A DNA stretch of 64,000 nt from Azospirillum endophyticum (GCF_016595245.1 NZ_JAENHM010000058.1:299518-363517); one strand, 5' to 3'. Positions 45,829-54,807 are shown, numbered from the stretch's first letter. Notes: generated from the sequence alone by a model not told the origin. Program-made: numbers and translations.

Positions 45829-46908
45829 TCATCCCTTGTAATGCCGGCCGAAGCGGTTGTTCAGGAAGGCGTCCAGCGGCACCTGCTCCTGCCGGATGAA
45901 GCCGGCCTGCGGGATGGAGCCTTCGCGCAGCAAATCCAGCACGGCGCAGATGCCGGCGGCGGTGGTGACCTGGATGGCGCTCCAGGTCCGGCCGGCGATC
46001 GGCTTGCTGTAGATCTTGGTGGCGAAGGTCTCCTGCCGCAGTTCGCCGTCCTGCATGCCAGTGGCGGTCGCCAGCACCAGAACCACGTCCTGCAGCGTCA
46101 GCGGCACCGCGGTCTCCAGCACGTCCTTCAGCAGGTGGCGCCGCTCGCCCAGCCGGAGGTCGCGGATCAGCAGGCGGACGATGTCGCGGTGGCCGGGGTA
46201 GCGGACGGTCTTGTAGTCGAGGTTCCGCACCTTGCCGGCCAGCGTCTCGCACAACGAGCCCAGCCCGCCCGAGGTGTTGAAGGCCTCGTAATCGACGCCG
46301 TCCAGCGCGAAGCGCTCGTCGCCCTCCAACGGCATCACCTCGTGCGGACGGCCGTCGACGATGGCCTCGCACGGGTTGCAATACTCGTTGATCAGCCCAT
46401 CGGTGCTCCAGGTCAGATTGTATTTCAGGGCGTTGGTCGGGTATTGCGGCAGGGCGCCGACCCGGAGATGCAGGTTGTGCAGTTCGTCGAAACGGCGGGC
46501 GAGGTCATGGCCAACGATGGAGATGAAGCCCGGCGCCAAACCGCATTGCGGGATCAGCGCGGTGTCGGCGGTCTCCGCCAGCATCTTCACCTTGCGGGTG
46601 GCGGCGACATCCTCGGTCAGGTCCAGGTAATGGGCGCCGGCCGCGACGGCTGCGGTGGCGATCGCCGGGGTCAGGGTGAAGGGGCAGGCGCTCAGCACCG
46701 CATGCTGGCCCGCCATGGCGGCGCGCAGCGAAGCCGGATCCTCGACATCGACGCGCATCACCCGCAGCCCGGCCTGTTCGGCGCGGTGCAGCAGCGCCTC
46801 ATCCCGGTCGCCGATGGTGACGGCGAAATCGCCGGTCTCGGACAGCAGCGTGCCGATCATCGAGCCGATCTTGCCGGCCCCCAGAACCAGAACCTTCATC
46901 GTCGCCAT
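45829..46908 (-). CDS. Saccharopine dehydrogenase-like oxidoreductase
   Basis: A 359-residue NAD(P)-binding protein of the saccharopine dehydrogenase/Lys9 group. Rossmann motif VLVLGAGKIGSMIGTLLSET, then YLDLTEDVAATRKV and GLAPGFISIVGHDLARRF; the substrate part includes LKYNLTWSTDGLINEYCNPC. Such enzymes act in lysine or polyamine (carboxynorspermidine-like) metabolism, but which reaction is unclear. Start at 46908 with GAGGAGCGGGAG upstream. Confidence 0.85.
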   Translation of the reverse strand: MATMKVLVLGAGKIGSMIGTLLSETGDFAVTIGDRDEALLHRAEQAGLRVMRVDVEDPASLRAAMAGQHAVLSACPFTLTPAIATAAVAAGAHYLDLTEDVAATRKVKMLAETADTALIPQCGLAPGFISIVGHDLARRFDELHNLHLRVGALPQYPTNALKYNLTWSTDGLINEYCNPCEAIVDGRPHEVMPLEGDERFALDGVDYEAFNTSGGLGSLCETLAGKVRNLDYKTVRYPGHRDIVRLLIRDLRLGERRHLLKDVLETAVPLTLQDVVLVLATATGMQDGELRQETFATKIYSKPIAGRTWSAIQVTTAAGICAVLDLLREGSIPQAGFIRQEQVPLDAFLNNRFGRHYKG

Positions 46909-47148
46909 CTCTCCCGCTCCTCTGTTCTCAGCCGTGTTGTGTTGGCGAGCCGTGCCGATGGTTCGGCCCACACACGAAAGATGTCGGCAGAGGTAGCCGG
47001 GCAGAACCGGGCAATGCGCCGGTGGCGCTTGAGTTTTCCGGCGAAATGACGGAAAGCCCGTTGAAATGACGGACACGCTTTATCCCTCGCACCACCGTGG
47101 CGGCGGCGCTAAGGTCGCAGCCGGTTTCCCCAAATCCGGCCCACCGCC

Positions 47149-47916
47149 ATGACCATCCGCCAACTGACCGCCCCGCACGCCGTCCTGCTGGAGGAGCCGC
47201 GAGACGGCATCGCCCAGACCAGCGAGATGATCCGCGGCGAGCGTTTCCGCATTCTGGAGGAACGTGACGGCTGGCTGCGGGCGGAGAATGCCTTCGATGG
47301 CCATGTCGGCTGGCTGCCCCCCGGCACCCTGCATCGGGAGCCGGTGGCCCCCACCCACCGCGTGCGGGCTCTGCGCGCCGACCTGCACCCCGGACCGACG
47401 CACCGGGCGCCGCCGGTGGCGACGCTCAGCTTCGGGTCGGCGGTGACGCTGGATGGCCGGGCCGAAAACGGCTGGGTCGGCACCGACGACGGGCTGTGGC
47501 TGTTCGCGGGCTGGCTGGAGCCGATGGACGCCGCCCCCGCAACCGATCCCATCGCCACCGCCCTGCGCTTTCTGGAGACGCCCTATGTCTGGGGCGGGCG
47601 CAGCAGCTTCGGCATCGACTGTTCCGGGCTGGTGCTGACCGCCATGGCGGCGGCCGGGGTGGTCTCCCACCACAGCAGCGGCATGCAGCGCAAGGACGAG
47701 CGGCTGGGGGCGTGGCTGTCCGAGGACGGCAAGGACGTCGCCTATGAACGCGGCGACATCGTCTTCTTCCCCGGCCATGTCGGGCTGATGGTGGACGGGA
47801 CGAACCTGCTGCACGCCACCGTCTTCACCATGTCAGTCGTGATCGAACCCCTGAGCGAGGTCGCCAAGCGCGCGGAAGTCAATGGTGTCCGCCGTCCCGC
47901 TTTGACGAGGGCGTAG
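47149..47916 (+). CDS. NlpC/P60 peptidoglycan endopeptidase
   Basis: A 255-residue Cys peptidase cutting peptidoglycan stem peptides. N-terminal SH3-like repeats (residues about 5-125), then the NlpC/P60 domain with Cys158 in GIDCSGLVLTAMAAAG, His210 in FPGHVGLMVDG and a polar third residue His222 in LLHATVF. No signal peptide is evident, unusual for a wall enzyme, but common for the alphaproteobacterial form. Its last 84 bases overlap the end of cobA on the other strand. Confidence 0.9.
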   Translation: MTIRQLTAPHAVLLEEPRDGIAQTSEMIRGERFRILEERDGWLRAENAFDGHVGWLPPGTLHREPVAPTHRVRALRADLHPGPTHRAPPVATLSFGSAVTLDGRAENGWVGTDDGLWLFAGWLEPMDAAPATDPIATALRFLETPYVWGGRSSFGIDCSGLVLTAMAAAGVVSHHSSGMQRKDERLGAWLSEDGKDVAYERGDIVFFPGHVGLMVDGTNLLHATVFTMSVVIEPLSEVAKRAEVNGVRRPALTRA

Positions 47917-48798
47917 CGCCTCCCCCACCAGCAGCAGGGTCGGCCCCTTGCCGGCGGCCACCCCCTGCTCCGCCATCCGGCCGAGCGTCGTCCAGTACCG
48001 TCGCTCGTCGGGCCGGCAGCCATTCTCCACCGCCAGCACCGGCGTCGTGGCGGGCAGCCCGGCCCCGGTCAGCCCCTGCCCGACCGCACGGGCCTGCTCG
48101 CGCCCCATGTAGATCGCCAGCGTGCCCTGCGGATCAGCCAGCCTCGCCCAGTCGGGCTCGAACCGCTCGCCGTCGCGGCCATGGGCGGTGACGAAGGTCA
48201 CGGCGCGCGACACCCCGCGCTTGGTCAGCGACAGCCCGGTGGAGGCGGCGCAGCCGAGCGCCGCCGTGATGCCGGGGATGACGCGAACCGGAATGCCGAG
48301 GCTGTCGAGATGCTCGATCTCCTCGCCGGCCCGGCCGAACACCATCGGATCGCCGCCCTTCAGCCGGACCACCCGCTTGCCGCGCCGGGCATGGAAGGCG
48401 ATCAGCGCGTTGATCTCCCCCTGCGGCAGCGAATGCCGGCCGGAGCGCTTGCCGACGCAGATGCGCTCGGCCTTGGGATGGGCGAGGTCGAGGATGCCGT
48501 CGCCAACGAGAGCGTCGTAAAGCACGACTTCGGCCGCCGCCAGCGCCTTGACCGCCGCGACGGTCAGCAGGTCGGGATCGCCGGGGCCGGCGCCGACCAG
48601 AGTCACTTGCCCCCACCTATCCTCCCCCGCTGGGCGGGGGAGGGACTGCCGCGGAACGCCGACAAGGCTCCTGTTTCCCTCCCCCGCCCAGCGGGGGAGG
48701 GTCAGGGTGGGGGCACCGCCGCCGGCACCCGCGAACCGCGGGAGCCAGAGGCGCGCCAGCGCCGCAAGACCATCAAGCCACTTCGCGCTGTTGGGCAT
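47833..48798 (-). CDS. cobA: Uroporphyrinogen-III C-methyltransferase (SUMT)
   Basis: A 321-residue enzyme making precorrin-2, the siroheme precursor required by NirB. The methylase core begins VTLVGAGPGDPDLLTVAAVK and includes VRLKGGDPMVFGRAGEE and PGITAALGCAASTGLSLTKR. ATG 48798 lies inside the end of nasA; the ~70-residue N-tail before the core is partly coded by a REP-like pair (PTLTLPRWAGEG, SLPRPAGEDRW). Alternative: GTG 48606 behind AGGTGGGGG, starting right at the core. Last gene of the nitrite/nitrate operon. Confidence 0.88.
   Translation of the reverse strand: MPNSAKWLDGLAALARLWLPRFAGAGGGAPTLTLPRWAGEGNRSLVGVPRQSLPRPAGEDRWGQVTLVGAGPGDPDLLTVAAVKALAAAEVVLYDALVGDGILDLAHPKAERICVGKRSGRHSLPQGEINALIAFHARRGKRVVRLKGGDPMVFGRAGEEIEHLDSLGIPVRVIPGITAALGCAASTGLSLTKRGVSRAVTFVTAHGRDGERFEPDWARLADPQGTLAIYMGREQARAVGQGLTGAGLPATTPVLAVENGCRPDERRYWTTLGRMAEQGVAAGKGPTLLLVGEALRPRQSGTADTIDFRALGDLAQGFDHD
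48610..48718. repeat. REP-like repeat pair (type A) inside the cobA 5' region
   Basis: Two inverted units of CTCCCCCGC-TGGGCGGGGGAGGG with spacer, bordered by CCCCCACC and GGTGGGGGC-like ends. It lies between the nasA stop and the conserved cobA core and is in frame with cobA. Confidence 0.8.
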
Positions 48799-51466
48799 GA
48801 CGAAGCACCTCCTTGAGTTCGGGCACGCAGGATCCACAATTCGTGCCGGCCTTCAACGCCGCGCCGATCTCCGCCACGCTGGTCAGCCGGCGGTCGCGGA
48901 TGGCACCCACCAGCCGGTTGATGCCGACGCTGAAGCAGGCGCAGACGATCTGCCCCTCATCCGCCGGCACCCCCGGTGCCCGGCCGGCGAGCAGCCCGGC
49001 CCGCGCGCCGTCCTCCAGTCCGTCCGCCTCCAGCAGCCCGGCGAGCCAGCCGCGCGGCGGCAGACGCCCGTCGGCGGCAACGAACAGGCAGGCCTCCAGC
49101 CGGTCGCCCTTCATCCAGGCCATGCGCAGGCCGCCGCGCGCCTCGTCGCGGAACTCGACCACCGCCTCGGCCGGATCGAGGCCGGGCAGCCAGGACTCCA
49201 CCGCCGGGATCGCCCCCGTCCCCGCCATCTCCACCAGATGCCCGCCTGCCACCGCGCGGCGCGCCCAGTAGCCGCCATGCCCGGGCTCCACGGCATGGCG
49301 GACCAGCAGGAAGGCGGTCCAGTCCGGCCGCCAGGGCAGGACCGTCGCCGGCATCCGCTTCAGGTCCGGCTGACCGGAAAGCGGGTCCACCGCCTCGTCG
49401 TCGACCAGCCGGCCGATGACGCAGGCACCGGTGAAGCGGTCGGTCCAGTGCATCGGCAGGAAGGCCGTGCCTTCGCCCTGGGCATCGGTGACGCGGACGC
49501 GGGCCAGCGCCTCCCCAACCACCGTGGTGATGCGGGCCAGCCCGCCATCCACCAGCCCCCGCGCCAGCGCGTCGGCCGGATTGACGTCCAGCCGCGGTTC
49601 CGGCGCATGGGCCGACAGCCGCGCCGACAGTCCGGTCCGCGTCATCGTGTGCCACTGGTCGCGCAGCCGGCCCGTGTTCAGCAGCAGGGCGCCGTCCGGC
49701 AGGCTGCGCGGCAGCGCCTTCGCCGTGACCGGCAGCATCCGGGCGCGCCCGTCCGCGGTGAAGAAGCGGCCATCGCCGAACAGCCGCTTCTGCGGCTCGC
49801 CCCCCGCCCGCCAGGGCCAGGGGAAGGGCGCCAGCGCGTCATACCCAGCCTCGTCCAGCCCGCTCAGCGCCCCGATGTCGAAGGCCCGCGTCCCGTCATT
49901 CTCGAAATCCGACAGCGCCGCATGCTCGCGGAACACCGCAGCGGCACTCTCGTACGGGAAAGCCTCGGCGAAACCCATCCGCCGGGCGACCTGGGTGACG
50001 ATCCACCAGTCGGCCCGCGCCTCCCCCGCCTCCGTCTTGAAAGCCCGCTGGCGCGAGATAGTCCGGTCGGAGTTGGTGACGGTGCCGTCCTTCTCGCTCC
50101 AGCCCCTGGCCGGCAGGCGGATATGGGCGAAGCGGCCGGTATCGGTGTCGCGGATGCAGTCGGAGACCACCACCGTCTCGCAGCGCTCCAGCGCCCGGCG
50201 GACCCGCCCGGCATCGGGCATGCTGACGGCGGGATTGGTCGCCATGATCCACACCGCCTTGACCGTGCCGGCCTCGATGGCGCGGAACAGATCGACCGCC
50301 TTCAGCCCCGGCTTGGCCGCCACGCGCGGCGCGTTCCAGAAGCGGCCGACCCGGTCCACCTCCGTTTCGGTGAAGCCCATATGGGCGGCCAGCTGGTTCG
50401 CCAGCCCACCGACCTCGCGCCCGCCCATGGCGTTCGGCTGCCCGGTGACGGAGAAGGGACCGCAGCCCGGCCGGCCGATGCGCCCGGTCAGGAAATGCAG
50501 GTTGAGGATAGTATTGACGGTGTCGCTGCCCTGGGAGGACTGGTTCACTCCCTGCGAATAGACCGTCACCACCCGGTCCGTCGCGGCGAACTCGGCATAG
50601 AAGGCGGCGACCTCCGCCTCCGCCAACCCGCAGCGCCGCGCCACCGTTGCGATGTCCGGGCCATCGGCGCGGGCGGCGGCCAGCGCCTCCTCAGCGCCTT
50701 CGGCATGGGCAGCGATGAAACCGGCATCGCGATGTCCGTTGCTGTCCAAATAGGCCAGCAGCCCGTTGAACAGCAGCGCGTCGGTGCCGGCCTTCAGCGC
50801 CAGATGCCGGTCGGCGGCATCGACGCAGTCGGTGCGCCGCGGATCGACGACGACGACCCGCGTGCCGCGCTCGGCCCGCGCCGCCAGCAGCCGCTGGTTC
50901 AGCACCGGGTGGCACCAGGCGAGGTTGGACCCCACCAGCACCACCAGATCGGCGCACTCGAAATCCTCGTAGCTCCCCGGCACCGCGTCGGCACCCAGGC
51001 CCCGCTTGTGCCCGACCACCGACGAGGCCATGCACAGCCGCGAGTTGGTGTCGATGTTCGCCGAGCCGATGAAGCCCTTCATCAGCTTGTTGGCGACGTA
51101 GTAATCTTCAGTCAGCAGCTGGCCGGAGACGTAGAAGGCCACCGAGTCCGGCCCATGCTTGGCGATGGTGTCGGAAAAGCGCCGGACCACCTCGTCCAGC
51201 GCCTCGTCCCACGACACCCGCTTGTCGCCGATTTCGGGGTGGAGCAGCCGCCCGTCCGGCACCAGCGTGTCGGCCAGCGCCGATCCCTTGGAGCAGAGCC
51301 GTCCCCGGTTCGCCGGGTGGTCGGCATCGCCGCGCACGGTCACGGCGCCATCGGCCGAAACGCGCGCGATCACCCCGCACCCGACCCCGCAATAGGGACA
51401 GGTGGTCTTCACCTCCCGTTCCGGCCCGGAGGATGGCCCCCCAAAGGGATCGGGTCCATCAAACAT
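48773..51466 (-). CDS. nasA: Assimilatory nitrate reductase catalytic subunit
   Basis: An 897-residue cytoplasmic bis-MGD molybdoenzyme reducing nitrate to nitrite. N-terminal [4Fe-4S] motif CPYCGVGCG (C23, C26, C30) with a fourth Cys in NRGRLCSKG; Mo-domain segments MASSVVGHKRGLGADAVPGS, VNQSSQGSDTVNTILNLHF and TGQPNAMGGREVGGLANQL. C-terminal BFD-like [2Fe-2S] domain (IVCACFSVGINRLV, TNCGSCVPELKEVL), typical of NasA types that accept electrons without NapB. Overlaps nirD by 8 bp. No Tat signal, so assimilatory. Confidence 0.95.
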   Translation of the reverse strand: MFDGPDPFGGPSSGPEREVKTTCPYCGVGCGVIARVSADGAVTVRGDADHPANRGRLCSKGSALADTLVPDGRLLHPEIGDKRVSWDEALDEVVRRFSDTIAKHGPDSVAFYVSGQLLTEDYYVANKLMKGFIGSANIDTNSRLCMASSVVGHKRGLGADAVPGSYEDFECADLVVLVGSNLAWCHPVLNQRLLAARAERGTRVVVVDPRRTDCVDAADRHLALKAGTDALLFNGLLAYLDSNGHRDAGFIAAHAEGAEEALAAARADGPDIATVARRCGLAEAEVAAFYAEFAATDRVVTVYSQGVNQSSQGSDTVNTILNLHFLTGRIGRPGCGPFSVTGQPNAMGGREVGGLANQLAAHMGFTETEVDRVGRFWNAPRVAAKPGLKAVDLFRAIEAGTVKAVWIMATNPAVSMPDAGRVRRALERCETVVVSDCIRDTDTGRFAHIRLPARGWSEKDGTVTNSDRTISRQRAFKTEAGEARADWWIVTQVARRMGFAEAFPYESAAAVFREHAALSDFENDGTRAFDIGALSGLDEAGYDALAPFPWPWRAGGEPQKRLFGDGRFFTADGRARMLPVTAKALPRSLPDGALLLNTGRLRDQWHTMTRTGLSARLSAHAPEPRLDVNPADALARGLVDGGLARITTVVGEALARVRVTDAQGEGTAFLPMHWTDRFTGACVIGRLVDDEAVDPLSGQPDLKRMPATVLPWRPDWTAFLLVRHAVEPGHGGYWARRAVAGGHLVEMAGTGAIPAVESWLPGLDPAEAVVEFRDEARGGLRMAWMKGDRLEACLFVAADGRLPPRGWLAGLLEADGLEDGARAGLLAGRAPGVPADEGQIVCACFSVGINRLVGAIRDRRLTSVAEIGAALKAGTNCGSCVPELKEVLRHAQQREVA

Positions 51467-51866
51467 GGCCGCAGGCCTTGCGGCAGCCGCCGCGCGACAG
51501 CTTGGCCTCGGCGAGCGCGATGGCGACGCTGCGCCCCTCCACCCGCACCGGGACATGGCCGGTGCGGCCCTCGTCGGGGGCGACGGCCTCGCCGGTCGCC
51601 AGCTCGATCACCCAGTTGTGCAGCGGGCAGGTGACGCGGCGGCCATGGACGATGCCCTGGGACAGCGGCCCTTGCTTGTGCGGGCAGGCATCCTCCAGGG
51701 CGAAGACCTCGTCGGCCGCCGTGCGGAACAGGGCGATGTCGCCGCCGGGGGTGCGGACGACGCGGGAGCCCAGCACCGGGATGTCGTCGATGCTGCCGAC
51801 CTGGGTCCAGACGGCTTCCGAGATGGTGGGCTCGGAGACGGCGTTTTCCATGATGATGCTGTCCAT
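51459..51866 (-). CDS. nirD: Nitrite reductase small subunit, Rieske type
   Basis: A 135-residue small subunit of NADH-dependent assimilatory nitrite reductase. Rieske fold with both ligand motifs intact (CPHKQGPLSQG and CPLHNW), unlike enteric NirD, which lacks them; so this one probably binds a [2Fe-2S] cluster. A Cys pair near the end (RGGCRKACGHV) is extra. Sits between nirB (6-bp gap) and nasA (8-bp overlap). Confidence 0.92.
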   Translation of the reverse strand: MDSIIMENAVSEPTISEAVWTQVGSIDDIPVLGSRVVRTPGGDIALFRTAADEVFALEDACPHKQGPLSQGIVHGRRVTCPLHNWVIELATGEAVAPDEGRTGHVPVRVEGRSVAIALAEAKLSRGGCRKACGHV

Positions 51867-51872
51867 GATCCG

Positions 51873-54401
51873 TTACCCCACTTCGGCGAGCAGATTGAAT
51901 TCGTGACGGTCGACGCCCTTGGCAGCGCGTTCCGCCCACGGGTCGTCCTGCGAGAAGGTCTGCGAGAACAGGAAGCGCGCGTTCAACGCCCGGCGCCGCT
52001 CCGGATCCTCGACCAGCGCCGCCTTGATGTGGTCGAGGCCCACACGCTCAACCCACGGCGCGGTGCGCTCCAGATAGCGGGCCTCCTCGCGGTAGAGCTG
52101 CATGAAGGCGCCGGTGTATTCCAGCACCTCCTCCTCCGTCGCCACGCGGACCATCAGGTCGCAGGCGCGGACATGCAGGCCGCCGTTGCCGCCGACATGC
52201 AGCTCGTATCCGCTGTCGATGCACACCACGCCCAGGTCCTTGATGGTCGCCTCGGCACAGTTGCGCGGGCAGCCGGACACCGCCAGCTTGACCTTATGCG
52301 GGGTCCAGGTGCCCCAGGTCAGCCGCTCCAGCTTGACGCCCAGCCCCGTCGAATCCTGCGTGCCGAAGCGGCACCATTCCGACCCGACGCAGGTCTTCAC
52401 TGTGCGCAGCCCCTTGGCGTAGGCGTGTCCCGACACCATCCCGGCGGCATTCAGGTCGGCCCAGACCGCCGGCAGATCCTCCTTCTTCACGCCGAACAGG
52501 TCGATGCGCTGGCCGCCGGTGACCTTCACGGTGGGGATGGCGAACTTGTCGACGACGTCGGCGATGGCGCGCAGCTCCGCCGCGCTGGTCAGGCCGCCCC
52601 ACATGCGCGGCACGACCGAATAGGTGCCGTCCTTCTGGATGTTGGCGTGGGCGCGCTCGTTGATGTAGCGCGACTGGTAGTCGTCCCGGTATTCGCCCGG
52701 CCAGGCGCACAGCAGGTAGTAGTTCAGCGCCGGCCGGCACGACGCGCAGCCGTCGGGCGTCGTCCATTCCATCGCCTGGAACACCTCGGCCATGGTCTTC
52801 AGCCCGCGGTCGACGATGGCCGCCCGCACCTGATCATGGGTGTGGTGGGTGCATTTGCACATCGGCTTGACCTTGGGCGCCGCCGTGAAGCCGTCGCCCA
52901 GCGTCACCGCCAGCAGCCGCTCCACCGTGCCGGCGCAGCCGCCGCAGGAGGCCGAGGCCTTGGTGTGCGCCTTCACCTCGTCCAGGCTGGTCAGGCCCTT
53001 TTCGGTGATCGCCTTGACGATGGTGCCCTTGCACACGCCGTTGCAGCCGCAGATCTCGGCGCTGTCGGGCAAGGCTGCGATGGCGGCGTTCGGATCGCCG
53101 GCGTCGCCGCCGCCGAAGCCCTGGCCGAAGATCATGCCGTCGCGCTCGGTCGACACGTCGGCGCCGTCCTTCAGCAGCGAGAAGTACCAGGCGCCGTCCT
53201 TGGTGTCGCCGTACAGCACGGCGCCGAGCAGCCGGTTGCCCTTCAGCACCAGACGCTTGTAGACGCCGCGCGCGGCGTCGCGGAACACGATGTCCTCGGT
53301 CCCCTCGCCGCCCGAGAAATCACCGGCGGAGAACACGTCGACGCCGGTGACCTTCAGCTTGGTCGAGGTGACGGAGCCGGCATAGGCGCCGCCCTCCCCA
53401 CCCGCGAGGTCGTGGGCCAGCACCTTCGCCATTTCGAACAGCGGAGCGACGAGGCCATAGGTCAGGCCGCGATGCTCGACGCATTCGCCGACCGCGTAGA
53501 TCGACGGGTCGCTGGTGCGCATCTGGTCGTCGACGCGGATGCCGCGCCCGCAGTCCAGCCCGGCGGCCTTGCCCAGCGCCATGTTGGGACGGATGCCCAC
53601 AGCCATGACGACGATGTCGGCCGGCAGCTCGCGTCCGTCCTTCAGCCGGACCGCGCCGACCCGCTCGTCGCCCTCCTGGTTGTTTCCGACAATCTCCGCC
53701 GTGTCGGCGCCGGTCAGCACCTCGATGCCGCGGCTTTCCAGTTCCCGTTGCAGCAGCATGCCGGCCGACGGGTCGAGCTGGCGCTCCATCAGCGTCGGCA
53801 TCAGGTGGATGACGGTGACCTCCATCCCCTTGACCCGCAGGCCGTTGGCCGCCTCCAGCCCGAGCAGGCCGCCGCCGATCACCACGGCGCGGCCGCCCTT
53901 CGCCGCCGCCGCCAGCATGGCGTCGACGTCGGCCAGATCGCGGAAGCCGATGACGCCCGGCAGGGTCGATCCCGGCACCGGGATGATGAAGGGCATCGAC
54001 CCGGTGGCGATCAGCAGCCTGTCATAGGGAACGACGCGGCCGGACTGCGAGACCACCATCTTCGCTTCGCGGTCGATGCCCTCCACCGGCTCGCCGGTCA
54101 GCAGCGTGATACCGTTGGCGTCATACCACTCGCGGCTGTTCAGCACGATCTGGTCGAAGGTCTTCTCGCCGGCCAGCACCGGCGACAGCATGATGCGGTT
54201 GTAGTTGGGATGCGGCTCGGCCCCGAAGACGGTGATGTCGAAGCGGCCGGGCGCCTTCGCCAGCAGTTCCTCCACTGTCTTCATGCCGGCCATGCCGTTG
54301 CCGACCACCACCAGCCGTTCCCTGACCGGACCGGCGCTATGCAGTTCTGCTTCGTTGGATTCGACGGCGGGCCCGTTATTCGATGAGAGATGCATGTCCA
54401 T
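51873..54401 (-). CDS. nirB: Nitrite reductase large subunit, NADH-dependent
   Basis: An 842-residue siroheme/FAD enzyme reducing nitrite to ammonium in the cytoplasm. Domains: FAD/NAD reductase (VVVGNGMAGMKTVEE, about 30; AVVIGGGLLGLEAANGL), two BFD-type [2Fe-2S] segments (ICGCNGVCKGT near 447 and CKCTHH near 515 with CASC), a ferredoxin-like half domain, then siroheme/[4Fe-4S] ligands TCVGSEWCRFG (about 669) and SGCPRNCAEA (about 710). ATG 54401 or 54395. Needs siroheme from cobA downstream. Transcription is led by a sigma-54 promoter and an attenuator in the leader. Confidence 0.95.
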   Translation of the reverse strand: MDMHLSSNNGPAVESNEAELHSAGPVRERLVVVGNGMAGMKTVEELLAKAPGRFDITVFGAEPHPNYNRIMLSPVLAGEKTFDQIVLNSREWYDANGITLLTGEPVEGIDREAKMVVSQSGRVVPYDRLLIATGSMPFIIPVPGSTLPGVIGFRDLADVDAMLAAAAKGGRAVVIGGGLLGLEAANGLRVKGMEVTVIHLMPTLMERQLDPSAGMLLQRELESRGIEVLTGADTAEIVGNNQEGDERVGAVRLKDGRELPADIVVMAVGIRPNMALGKAAGLDCGRGIRVDDQMRTSDPSIYAVGECVEHRGLTYGLVAPLFEMAKVLAHDLAGGEGGAYAGSVTSTKLKVTGVDVFSAGDFSGGEGTEDIVFRDAARGVYKRLVLKGNRLLGAVLYGDTKDGAWYFSLLKDGADVSTERDGMIFGQGFGGGDAGDPNAAIAALPDSAEICGCNGVCKGTIVKAITEKGLTSLDEVKAHTKASASCGGCAGTVERLLAVTLGDGFTAAPKVKPMCKCTHHTHDQVRAAIVDRGLKTMAEVFQAMEWTTPDGCASCRPALNYYLLCAWPGEYRDDYQSRYINERAHANIQKDGTYSVVPRMWGGLTSAAELRAIADVVDKFAIPTVKVTGGQRIDLFGVKKEDLPAVWADLNAAGMVSGHAYAKGLRTVKTCVGSEWCRFGTQDSTGLGVKLERLTWGTWTPHKVKLAVSGCPRNCAEATIKDLGVVCIDSGYELHVGGNGGLHVRACDLMVRVATEEEVLEYTGAFMQLYREEARYLERTAPWVERVGLDHIKAALVEDPERRRALNARFLFSQTFSQDDPWAERAAKGVDRHEFNLLAEVG

Positions 54402-54456
54402 GGCGCGTCTGCCTCGTCTATCGTGTCCGGCCTGCTGCGAAGTCAGGCACGGGGCC

Positions 54457-54535
54457 AAAAAAAAGGCGTCCGAACGGGTCGCTTCCCGGTTCCGCGAGTG
54501 GTTCGCGAAGGCGGGTGCAGACCTGTTCGGACGCC
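54457..54535 (-). terminator. Attenuator terminator in the nirB leader
   Basis: 16-bp stem (GGCGTCCGAACGGGTC at 54465-54480 with its near-perfect partner 54520-54535, one A-C mismatch) followed on the minus strand by eight U residues (54464-54457). It lies 56 bases before the nirB start, inside the transcript, so it must be bypassed for expression. Confidence 0.8.
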
Positions 54536-54546
54536 GTTGTCCGGGC

Positions 54547-54587
54547 GGTTCGTCGTCGAACCAGAGCCAAATCCGCGCGTCGTCGCG
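54547..54587 (-). ncRNA. Tandem same-loop hairpins in the nirB leader
   Basis: Two hairpins just upstream of the attenuator in the RNA: CGCG-ACGA-CGCG (54587-54576) and GGTTCG-ACGA-CGAACC (54562-54547), 13 bases apart. Both show the loop ACGA. Nitrate leaders bound by ANTAR proteins (NasR, NasT) have two adjacent stem-loops before a terminator; the loop here is not the exact A..G hexaloop, so this is a candidate. Confidence 0.5.
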
Positions 54588-54655
54588 TGGGCTTCGGCGG
54601 TGTCGCGGGCACTGGCGACGTTGCTGGCGCCCGCTGTTGTCTCGCAGTCTCCTTC

Positions 54656-54670
54656 GCAAACCGCGTGCCA
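54656..54670 (-). promoter_or_regulatory. Sigma-54 promoter for nirB
   Basis: Minus-strand TGGCACGCGGTTTGC matches the RpoN consensus (TGGCACG-N4-TTGC) at every fixed position. The start point should fall near 54644, giving a roughly 240-base leader that includes the attenuator. Expected to need NtrC or another enhancer protein. Confidence 0.8.
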
Positions 54671-54751
54671 GTCGCCGCATCACCGGATGCACCGGGCAAA
54701 AACTCCAGGGATTCCGCGGATTCCCGGGCCTTACCACATCCAGTACCTAGG

Positions 54752-54807
54752 TGCCTATTTTTGGATCATGCTTAGGTATTGCACAAAGCTTGGCCAGTCA
54801 GCTTTGT
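54752..54807. promoter_or_regulatory. Candidate NtrC enhancer sites
   Basis: Between the two sigma-54 promoters. TGCACAAAGCTTGGCCA (54780-54796) and TGCCTATTTTTGGATCA (54752-54768) partly resemble the NtrC consensus TGCAC-N7-GTGCA, with centres 28 bp apart. An overlapping perfect inverted repeat ACAAAGCT-N9-AGCTTTGT occupies 54783-54807. Weak matches; offered because a sigma-54 pair needs enhancers here. Confidence 0.35.

Noticed and set aside
51402..54386. 994-codon open frame opposite nirB/nirD
   Set aside because: His/Arg/Asp-rich antisense frame with no motifs; nirB and nirD account for the sequence.
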